Part shown: positions 51,674 to 58,205 of the stretch, piece by piece
Layout of the letters: each line of letters begins with the position of its first letter
How positions within the stretch are numbered: the stretch's first letter is position 1
Source of the DNA: Desulforamulus ruminis DSM 2154
GTDB lineage: Bacteria; Bacillota; Desulfotomaculia; Desulfotomaculales; Desulfotomaculaceae
DNA length: 64,000 nt
Direction: 5' to 3'
Assembly: GCF_000215085.1 (NCBI RefSeq)
Contig: NC_015589.1
Coordinates: 744,001-808,000, forward strand
Made by a program: the position numbers and the translations under genes
Notes under the pieces: model-generated
The model's input: the letters and a program-made list of their open reading frames with translations, nothing else
Database searches by the model: none
Told to the model about the DNA's origin: nothing

Positions 51674-52189
51674 ATGATTTTTATATATAATTGCTACGGA
51701 GGAACCCATTCCTCTTCCTTGGCCTCAGCGATTCATTTAAATAAACTTCCTCAAGATCGAATTCCCACTAAAAGCGAAATATTAAATACGGATTACTTTA
51801 ATAAGCTGTCCTGCAAAGATATGGGCAGGATTATTTACCGGGGTATGGATGAAGAGGGCAATAAGGTATTCAGCCTGGGAAGGGGTACATCCAGGGTATT
51901 GCTGCCCTGTCTAAAAAACCTTATTGTGCTTCTGCAGCAGGAATGGAATGTCAATGAGAAAATATTGCTGTCTAACATGACGCCCACGGTTACTTTACCA
52001 ATGACGGTAGGGGGCTTTTTATCAAGAAGATTGAGAATCGATTCAATCGGCGTGCCCCTTCTGGTGATGGGGGCGCAGCAAGCTTATAAGGAAATTGTTG
52101 AAGTAGTCAATTTTACCAAGGAGTCGGCAAAAACCTTGCAGGAACCGGTATTATTGCTTTTGAACAGCAGAAACGGGCGTACCTACTAG
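51674..52189 (+). CDS. DUF3189 family protein
   Basis: 171-aa protein of a family found in Clostridia and Bacillus with no defined function. It begins MIFIYNCYGGTHSSSLASAIHLNKLP and includes TDYFNKLSCKDMGRIIYRG, VFSLGRGTSR and MTPTVTLPMTVGGFLSRRL, motifs typical of DUF3189. No signal peptide. ATG 51674 follows CCGGGGG. Its neighbours are the IS element on one side and the ald promoter region on the other, so it is likely monocistronic. Confidence 0.8.
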   Translation: MIFIYNCYGGTHSSSLASAIHLNKLPQDRIPTKSEILNTDYFNKLSCKDMGRIIYRGMDEEGNKVFSLGRGTSRVLLPCLKNLIVLLQQEWNVNEKILLSNMTPTVTLPMTVGGFLSRRLRIDSIGVPLLVMGAQQAYKEIVEVVNFTKESAKTLQEPVLLLLNSRNGRTY

Positions 52190-52291
52190 GAATCTGCCGA
52201 GAGAGAACCTTTGAATTTAGTGTGGGTTTTTCTGAATGTATAAGAAATTGTCGATGGGATAATCAGTATTTCGCTCCAATTTCTAATCTTC

Positions 52292-52374
52292 TGGAAATAA
52301 TATTTTCCGATATTGGAACTTTATCTTTCCGTAATTAAGCAAAAAAATGGATTAATGGAAATAAAAATTTCCGT
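52292..52374 (+). promoter_or_regulatory. Three tandem 19-bp inverted-repeat sites upstream of ald
   Basis: TGGAAATAATATTTTCCGA (52292-52310), TGGAACTTTATCTTTCCGT (52314-52332) and TGGAAATAAAAATTTCCGT (52356-52374) share the frame TGGAA-N9-TTTCCGW. Centre spacings of 22 and 42 bp put them on the same DNA face. They lie about 50-130 bp before a sigma-54 promoter, the position of enhancer-binding-protein sites. Confidence 0.75.
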
Positions 52375-52421
52375 TTGTCTTTCTTTTGTTTTTTAGGCCG
52401 GTTTTTTTGCGCCTTTGTTTT

Positions 52422-52439
52422 TTGGCATAAATCTTGCTT
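52422..52439 (+). promoter_or_regulatory. Sigma-54 promoter of ald
   Basis: TTGGCAT then five bases then TTGCTT: the -24 GG and -12 GC are exactly 10 bp apart, matching TGGCAC-N5-TTGCW. It lies about 40 bp ahead of the ald start. Confidence 0.8.
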
Positions 52440-52478
52440 AAGTATAAATCCATACAGAAATCTGAGGAGGCGACTTTT

Positions 52479-53596
52479 ATGATAGTAGGCGTACCAAAGG
52501 AAATTAAAAACAATGAGAACCGGGTTGCCATTACCCCGGCTGGTGTTCATGCCATGGTGAATAGCGGTCATCAGGTTGTTATTGAAAATAATGCCGGTAT
52601 TGGCAGCGGCATTACCAACGAGGCGTATCTGGAAGCCGGCGCTACCATACTTGATACAGCCAAAGAGGTATATAGCCAGGCCGATATGATCATGAAAGTG
52701 AAGGAACCCCTGCCGGCTGAATATGATCTTTTTAAAGAAGGGCAATTGCTTTTTACCTATCTGCATCTGGCTCCGGAACCGGAATTAACCGCAGCTCTTT
52801 TGAAAAAAAGGTGACCGGTGTGGCTTATGAAACCATTCAGTTGGATAATCGTTCCCTGCCCCTTTTGACTCCCATGTCCGAAGTAGCAGGCCGTATGTCC
52901 ATTCAAATTGGCGCCCGCTACCTGGAAAAAACCTATGGCGGCTTGGGTGTGCTGCTGGCTGGGGTTCCCGGAGTTCCCGCAGCCAATGTGGTGATCGTCG
53001 GTGGCGGTATCGTGGGTACCAATGCAGCGAAAATGGCCATGGGCCTGGGAGCCAATGTGACCATCCTGGATGTCAATGTGGACCGTTTGCGTTACCTGGA
53101 TGATTTGTTTGGCGGACGCATTAACACCGTTATGTCTAACAGCTACAACATTGCCGAGGCTGTTAAAAAGGCCGATTTGCTGGTGGGAGCGGTGCTGATC
53201 CCCGGTGCCAAAGCGCCCCGTCTGGTAACAGAGGCGATGGTTAAGACCATGAAACCGGGGTCCGTAATTGTGGACGTGGCCATTGATCAGGGTGGGTCCA
53301 TTGAGACCATTGACCGGGTAACCACCCACAGCGAGCCCATTTATGAGAAATTTGGCGTAATTCATTATTCCGTAGCCAACATGCCCGGTGCTGTTGCCCG
53401 GACCTCTACCTTTGCCTTAACCAACGTCACTCTTCCCTATGCCCTGCAGTTGGCCAACAAAGGCTGGTTAAAGGCGGTTCAGGAGAACGGCGCTTTGGCC
53501 AAGGGTGTTAATGTGACCGGTGGCTATTGCACCTTCAAAGCCGTGGCCGACGCTCTGAATCTGGAATACACTCCCCTAGAAAGAATTATCGGTTAA
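52479..53596 (+). pseudogene. ald: Alanine dehydrogenase, frameshifted
   Basis: NAD-dependent alanine dehydrogenase (alanine to pyruvate and ammonium). Start ATG 52479 follows GAGGAGG. The first frame ([59 protein letters not shown]) hits TGA at 52812, and the second continues with [43 protein letters not shown] (NAD fold), [16 protein letters not shown] and [16 protein letters not shown] to 53596. The break falls in a run of seven A (52803-52809); eight A would restore a normal protein of about 372 aa. It may be a true frameshift, a base-calling error, or slippage. Confidence 0.9.
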
Positions 53597-53615
53597 TCCA
53601 TGCTTTCTGTTTTTG

Positions 53616-53664
53616 AAAACAGGAAGGCTGTTGGTCCAGTGAGATCAATGGTCTTCCTGTTTTT
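53616..53664 (+). terminator. Terminator after ald
   Basis: AAAACAGGAAG pairs with CTTCCTGTTTT across a loop that itself holds a short stem (TTGGTC/GATCAA), ending in T residues. Confidence 0.85.
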
Positions 53665-53760
53665 GATTGGCGGCTGCGCAGCGACGGGGCCAAGCTTTTT
53701 CGAGGATTTTATGTTAAAATAAAAAAAACCTTGCCAAATTACTGAAAGGTGTAGATAAAA

Positions 53761-54873
53761 ATGAACGAGCCTATCTGGGCGGAAGTCAACTTGGGAGCAA
53801 TTCGTCACAATATCCAAGAAGTAAGAAGACTGGTGGGTCCCCACAGAGAGATTATGGCGGTGCTCAAAGCGAACGGTTATGGACATGGCAGTGTTCCGGC
53901 GGCAAGGGCCTCTTTGGAGGCCGGTGCTTCAAGATTGGCGGTTGCCAGACTGGGTGAGGCCTTAGCGCTGCGGGAAGCGGGAATTGATGCGCCCATTCTG
54001 GTCTTTGGCTTCATTTTGCCGGAGGAATTGGAAAAGGCCATTGATAATAAAATATCCATAACGGTATATCGCAGGGATATGGCGGAGACCATTTCCGACG
54101 CAGCCCAGAAGTTGGGCCGGGAAGCGACCGTACATTTAAAGGTGGATACCGGTATGGGTCGACTGGGTTTTTTGCCCGGTAAGGAAGGAATTGAAGAGAT
54201 AAAGAGAGTAAATACTTTGAAGGGCCTTTTTTTGGAAGGGATCTATACTCACTTTGCCACGGCGGATGAAAAAGATAAGCAATATGCCCGCCGGCAATTG
54301 GATCAATTTTTATCCTTTGTTGAAGAACTGAAAACCCAAGGGATTTCCTTTGCCCTTCGTCATTGCGCCAACAGCGCCGCCATCATCGACCTTCCCGAAG
54401 CCCACTTGGATATGGTTCGCCCGGGGATTATAATTTACGGGATGTATCCCTCGGATGAGGTCGACCGCACCAAGGTAAGCTTACAGCCGGCCATGGTACT
54501 AAAGACCCGGGTTTCCCATCTGAAAAAGATGCAGGCCGGGGCTAAAATCAGCTATGGCTGTACTTATACCGTACCGGCGGAAACCATGATCGCCTCCCTG
54601 CCCCTTGGTTATGCCGATGGATATCCCCGGTTGCTTTCTTCCCGGGGACAGGTTCTGATCCGTGGTCAAAAGGCGCCGGTGGTGGGAAGGGTCTGCATGG
54701 ATCAGTGTATGGTGGATGTGGGGCACATACCGGATGTCCAGGTGGGGGATGAAGTGGTTGTTTTTGGTGATGAAAAATTGCCCGTTGAAGAAATGGCCGC
54801 TTGGTTGGGCACAATAAACTACGAAGTGGTATGCCTGGTAGGGAGCAGGGTTCCGCGGATCTTTATTGAGTAA
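53761..54873 (+). CDS. alr: Alanine racemase
   Basis: PLP enzyme that makes D-alanine for peptidoglycan. The 370-aa protein has the PLP Lys36 in MAVLKANGYGHG, catalytic Tyr265 in ISYGCTYTVPAET, the GLYGHG-like REAGIDAPIL region, the phosphate-binding PLGYADGYPR and VGRVCMDQCMVDV. AAAGGTG precedes ATG 53761. It follows ald directly (165 bp, with a terminator between), so alanine interconversion and racemisation sit together. An ANTAR gene starts 17 bp after its stop. Confidence 0.96.
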   Translation: MNEPIWAEVNLGAIRHNIQEVRRLVGPHREIMAVLKANGYGHGSVPAARASLEAGASRLAVARLGEALALREAGIDAPILVFGFILPEELEKAIDNKISITVYRRDMAETISDAAQKLGREATVHLKVDTGMGRLGFLPGKEGIEEIKRVNTLKGLFLEGIYTHFATADEKDKQYARRQLDQFLSFVEELKTQGISFALRHCANSAAIIDLPEAHLDMVRPGIIIYGMYPSDEVDRTKVSLQPAMVLKTRVSHLKKMQAGAKISYGCTYTVPAETMIASLPLGYADGYPRLLSSRGQVLIRGQKAPVVGRVCMDQCMVDVGHIPDVQVGDEVVVFGDEKLPVEEMAAWLGTINYEVVCLVGSRVPRIFIE

Positions 54874-54889
54874 CCGGGAGAGTGAATGT

Positions 54890-55462
54890 GTGAAACGGGT
54901 TGTACTGGCCAGTGGTGATAAAAGTGAGCTGGGAAATATAAAACCAATGTTAATACGAAGCGGTTACAATGTAGTGGCCGAGGCAGCCAACGGCATGGCC
55001 GCACTAAAGGCGATTCGGACGACTTCGCCGGACGTGGTTTTATTGGATGACCGGCTGCCGGTGCTGGACGGCATGCAGGTGGCCAAAATTGTCACCGAAG
55101 AGAATCTGGCGCCTGCGGTTTTAATGGTGTCCAAGGGAAATAAGGCGCTGGTGGAACGAGCCAGGGATGTAACCGCAGCTTTTTTAATGCGTCCTTATCT
55201 GGAAGACCAGGTTTACGCTGCCGTGGAGGCAGCGGCTTCCTCCTATAAACGTTTGGCCCAATTGCAGCAGCAGCTAAATGAACTGCAAGAAAGCCTCAAC
55301 TCCAGGAAAATCGTGGAACGGGCCAAGGGCGTGCTGATGAAACAAAAGGGCTTTACCGAGGAACAGTCCTACAAAGCCATCCAGCAAACGGCTATGAAAA
55401 AGAGGACCACCATGAAGTCTGTGGCGGAAGCCATTTTAACCGCCTATGAAATGGGTATTTAA
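54890..55462 (+). CDS. ANTAR-domain antiterminator regulator
   Basis: 190-aa AmiR/NasT-type protein. The N-terminal receiver (about 1-118) is degenerate: it opens VVLASGDKSE rather than the usual double-Asp, keeps the phosphoacceptor-like D53 in VLLDDRLPV, and has Arg101 (MRPYLEDQ) where Lys is normal. A coiled-coil linker (LQQQLNELQESLNS) leads to the ANTAR RNA-binding domain (about 127-187; KIVERAKGVLMKQKGFTEEQSYKAIQQTAM). The frame reaches TTG 54866 in alr, but GTG 54890 with GGGAG upstream is the start. It should bind two-hairpin RNA elements; such an element lies just downstream, before glnB. Confidence 0.9.
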   Translation: MKRVVLASGDKSELGNIKPMLIRSGYNVVAEAANGMAALKAIRTTSPDVVLLDDRLPVLDGMQVAKIVTEENLAPAVLMVSKGNKALVERARDVTAAFLMRPYLEDQVYAAVEAAASSYKRLAQLQQQLNELQESLNSRKIVERAKGVLMKQKGFTEEQSYKAIQQTAMKKRTTMKSVAEAILTAYEMGI

Positions 55463-55494
55463 TGTATGTATACATTATTTCTAAAAAAAGACCA

Positions 55495-55523
55495 TTGTCA
55501 AAGATGAGGGAAACCCCTATAAT
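55495..55523 (+). promoter_or_regulatory. SigA promoter of the glnB leader
   Basis: TTGTCA (55495-55500), 17 bp, TATAAT (55518-55523). Transcription should begin near 55530, just before the P1 hairpin. Confidence 0.85.
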
Positions 55524-55537
55524 TAACAATAGCAGCA

Positions 55538-55620
55538 GGGGACAATGGCGTACCCCAAGCTTAACTGGCCGATGAAAGCCCAGTGAACGGAACATTCCGT
55601 ACATTGGGTTTTTATAATTT
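55538..55620 (+). promoter_or_regulatory. ANTAR-type attenuator leader of glnB
   Basis: P1 hairpin 55538-55556: GGGGAC and GTACCCC (one bulged A) close a six-base loop AATGGC with A at position 1 and G at 4, as in ANTAR targets. P2 hairpin 55564-55584: ACTGG pairs with CCAGT. Terminator 55579-55620: CCCAGTG and ACGGA pair with TCCGT and CATTGGG, followed by a T-rich run. P2 and the terminator share bases 55579-55584, so only one can form. Confidence 0.75.
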
Positions 55621-55665
55621 TCTGCCACTCCCTGCCTTGCGATCCATTTCGTAGGAGGGGTTATC

Positions 55666-56004
55666 TTGCAAAAAATTGAAGCCGTCATTCGATCCAGCAA
55701 GCTGGAGGAAGTAAAAGAAGCCTTAAATGAGTATGGTATCCAAGGAATGACCGTATCTCAGGTGATGGGCTGCGGCAAACAAAAGGGCCGGGTGAGTGTT
55801 TACCGGGGCCAGGAATATACCATCAATTTGTTGCCGAAAATTAAGCTTGAAATTGTCCTCCGGGATCACCAGGTGGATGAAGTGGTTGAGTTAATTGCCA
55901 AGGTTGCCCGCACCGGAGAAGTGGGAGACGGTAAAATCTTTATTTATCCGGTGGCCAATGCCATTCGGATCCGTACCGGTGAATCGGGCAACGAAGCACT
56001 ATAA
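55666..56004 (+). CDS. glnB: Nitrogen regulatory protein P-II
   Basis: PII signalling protein (112 aa) that reads 2-oxoglutarate and ATP/ADP and controls nitrogen proteins such as AmtB. The T-loop VYRGQEYTINLLPK keeps Tyr51, and GDGKIFIYPVANAIRIRTGE is the C-terminal signature. TTG 55666 follows GTAGGAGGGG. It is preceded by the ANTAR leader and followed by its own terminator, then amtB and a second PII gene, so the three genes are probably separate transcripts in one regulon. Confidence 0.95.
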   Translation: MQKIEAVIRSSKLEEVKEALNEYGIQGMTVSQVMGCGKQKGRVSVYRGQEYTINLLPKIKLEIVLRDHQVDEVVELIAKVARTGEVGDGKIFIYPVANAIRIRTGESGNEAL

Positions 56005-56037
56005 AAGCAAGGTTAAATGAATAATTCTTGGGCAAAG

Positions 56038-56086
56038 ATGCCCTCTGGAGTAAGGTTAGTCCGCCTTTCCCAGAGGGCATTTTTTG
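56038..56086 (+). terminator. Terminator between glnB and amtB
   Basis: ATGCCCTCTGG pairs with CCAGAGGGCAT (11-bp stem, 21-base loop), followed by five T. Confidence 0.9.
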
Positions 56087-56147
56087 TTCCCATCATGAAC
56101 AATCTAAATAAAATACCGGTTAAACACAAAGTAGTGTTATTAGCGAT

Positions 56148-56240
56148 GGCGCTTAATCCAGGGAAAAAATCTTCCCTTGGATTGAACGCCTTCGTTATTA
56201 ATGTGAAGTCCTTTTAGACAAAAGGGTACCCGCTAAAAGG
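56148..56240 (+). promoter_or_regulatory. Two hairpins in the amtB leader
   Basis: A long broken stem (GGCG and TTAATCCA and GGGAA against TTCCC, TGGATT and CGCC; 56148-56190) and an 8-bp stem CCTTTTAG with CTAAAAGG (56210-56240). Neither is followed by a T run. They precede the AGGAGGG site of amtB (56270-56276). Confidence 0.5.
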
Positions 56241-56282
56241 CCTTCTGCAATTATAAAAATCCATATTTAGGAGGGTTTATTT

Positions 56283-57677
56283 ATGAGAAGTCGACTCAAA
56301 ACATTCATGTTGGCAATGCTGGCATTGCTGCTGCTGCCCGGCATAGCCTGGGCCGCCGAAGCACCTGCCATTGACACTGGGGATACGGCCTTCATTCTTA
56401 TCTGTGCAGCCTTAGTTATGATTATGACTCCCGGTCTGGCCTTATTTTACGGTGGCATGGTGCGCAAGAAAAATGTTCTTAGCACCATTATGTTGAGCTT
56501 TATTGTTATTTCTGTAGTAAGTATTGTCTGGGTATTGTTTGGCTACTCCTTTGCCTTTGGTACCGCTGGAAGCGAAGCCCTTAACAGTTGGATCGGCGGC
56601 ACCTCCTTTTTGGGACTTAACGGCGTAGGGCCGGAAGCGGCTCTTGGGGTTATGACCATTCCACACTTTCTTTTTGTAGCTTTTCAGTTGATGTTTGCAA
56701 TTATTACCGTTGCCATTATCAGCGGTTCTATTGCTGAAAGAATGAATTTTCCCGCCTTTATTGCTTTCATTACTTTATGGGTTGCCATTATTTACGCTCC
56801 TTTGGCTCACTGGGTTTGGGGCGGCGGCTGGTTGTTCCAACTGGGAGCTCTGGACTTTGCCGGTGGTACCGTTGTACACATCAGTTCCGGGGTGTCCGGC
56901 TTAGTGGCAGCCCTGGTCATCGGCAGAAGGAAAGGTTACGGCAGTGAACCGCTGGTTCCTCATAATCTGCCCATGACGGTTCTGGGCGCTGCGCTCCTTT
57001 GGTTTGGCTGGTTTGGATTTAACGCGGGCAGTGCCTTGGCCGCCAACGGTTTGGCCGCCAGTGCTTTTCTGGTAACCCACATTTGTGCCGCCGTAGGGGG
57101 TCTCTCTTGGGTAGCGGCAGAATGGATGCATCGCGGCAAACCCACGGTACTAGGTTGTGTTTCCGGTGCGGTAGCCGGCCTGGTGGCCATCACTCCCGCT
57201 GCCGGCTTTGTAACTCCTATGGCCGCTATTCTCCTGGGTCTGGTGGTTGGTCCCCTGTGCTACTTTGCAGTTGCTGTGGTCAAAGCCAAATTTGGTTATG
57301 ACGATTCTTTAGATGCCTTCGGTGTTCACGGCGTTGGTGGTACCTGGGGTGCTATCGCCACCGGATTATTCTGCACCACCACTGTCAATGAAGCGGGTCA
57401 GAATGGCTTGTTTTACGGTAATGCAGCCCAAATGGTTCCTCAAATCATCGGGGTGGTTGCGACGGTTGCCTTTGCCGCCATCGGCACCTTCGTTATCCTG
57501 AAAGTGGTGAGCCTGTTCTGCAGCCTGAGAGTATCCGCCGATGATGAAGTAATTGGTTTGGATGCTACGGTCCATGGTGAAAACGGCTACGTTCTGGGCG
57601 ATGCCCTTGGCGGTTCGTTAATTAGTTCTGCGAAAGAACCCGTATCCGGCATTAGCGGGGTGCCTAAATCCGTATAG
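56283..57677 (+). CDS. amtB: Ammonium transporter
   Basis: AmtB/Mep/Rh channel of 464 aa, carrying ammonium across the membrane. A signal-peptide-like start leads to TM segments with the family features PGLALFYGGMVRKKNVLS, FGYSFAFG, ERMNFPAFI, the DFAGGTVVHISSGVSGLVAAL block with the pore-region His, NLPMTVLGAALLWFGWFGFNAGSA, and the FGVHGVGGTWGAIATGLF block with the second conserved His. The C-terminal tail ends in a Pro/Ser-rich stretch. AGGAGGG precedes ATG 56283. PII from the flanking glnB-type genes is its known regulator. Confidence 0.96.
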   Translation: MRSRLKTFMLAMLALLLLPGIAWAAEAPAIDTGDTAFILICAALVMIMTPGLALFYGGMVRKKNVLSTIMLSFIVISVVSIVWVLFGYSFAFGTAGSEALNSWIGGTSFLGLNGVGPEAALGVMTIPHFLFVAFQLMFAIITVAIISGSIAERMNFPAFIAFITLWVAIIYAPLAHWVWGGGWLFQLGALDFAGGTVVHISSGVSGLVAALVIGRRKGYGSEPLVPHNLPMTVLGAALLWFGWFGFNAGSALAANGLAASAFLVTHICAAVGGLSWVAAEWMHRGKPTVLGCVSGAVAGLVAITPAAGFVTPMAAILLGLVVGPLCYFAVAVVKAKFGYDDSLDAFGVHGVGGTWGAIATGLFCTTTVNEAGQNGLFYGNAAQMVPQIIGVVATVAFAAIGTFVILKVVSLFCSLRVSADDEVIGLDATVHGENGYVLGDALGGSLISSAKEPVSGISGVPKSV

Positions 57678-57712
57678 GTTTAATCCAGATGCGATGATAA
57701 GGAGGAATTTAA

Positions 57713-58051
57713 ATGACGAAAATTGAAGCAATCGTCCGCCCCGGTAAACTGGAAGATGTAAAGGATGCGCTCAATAACGCCGGCATTCATGGTATGACGG
57801 TTTCCCAGGTAATTGGTTGCGGTCATCAAAAGGGCCGCAAAGAAGTATACAGGGGCACAGAATACAGCATTAACCTGCTGCCCAAAATTAAGGTTGAGGT
57901 CATTGTGCAGGACAGCAAAGTGGATGGATGTGTAAAGGTTATTTGTGACGCGGCCCGTAGCGGCGAAATCGGTGACGGAAAAATATTTATCTATCCGGTG
58001 ACCAACGCCATTCGTATTCGCACCGGCGATCAAGGTGATTTAGCCATCTAA
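57713..58051 (+). CDS. glnK: Second P-II protein (GlnK-like)
   Basis: PII protein, 112 aa, very like the glnB product upstream. It has the T-loop VYRGTEYSINLLPK with Tyr51, GMTVSQVIGCGHQKG and GDGKIFIYPVTNAIRIRTGD. AAGGAGG precedes ATG 57713. It lies 35 bp after amtB, the classical amtB-glnK order in which the PII trimer plugs the transporter when ammonium is high. The pair of PII genes around amtB allows different control of each. Confidence 0.95.
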   Translation: MTKIEAIVRPGKLEDVKDALNNAGIHGMTVSQVIGCGHQKGRKEVYRGTEYSINLLPKIKVEVIVQDSKVDGCVKVICDAARSGEIGDGKIFIYPVTNAIRIRTGDQGDLAI

Positions 58052-58090
58052 ACCATGTTAAAACATACACTCCTCCATATAAATACCTTC

Positions 58091-58123
58091 TGGCTCCGGG
58101 CAAAGTTCCGGAGCAATTTTTTT
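58091..58123 (+). terminator. Terminator after glnK
   Basis: GCTCCGG, 8-base loop, CCGGAGC, AA and then seven T. Confidence 0.92.
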
Positions 58124-58205
58124 GTAAAAATCTTTCAGGGTTGCAACGAAACCTTTCCATTAAACGTCTTAAAGGTATCAATTTCCTAAAATGGAGGAAT
58201 GGAAC

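Noticed and set aside
52255-52273. A fourth enhancer-like repeat (TGGGATAATCAGTATTTCG) before ald
   Set aside because: It deviates at key positions and is out of helical phase with the other three.
52803-52812. Programmed -1 ribosomal frameshift in ald as the default explanation
   Set aside because: The A-run is not in the classic A-AAA-AAG register, and a similar A-run loss in DUF169 makes a homopolymer artefact or simple mutation at least as likely.
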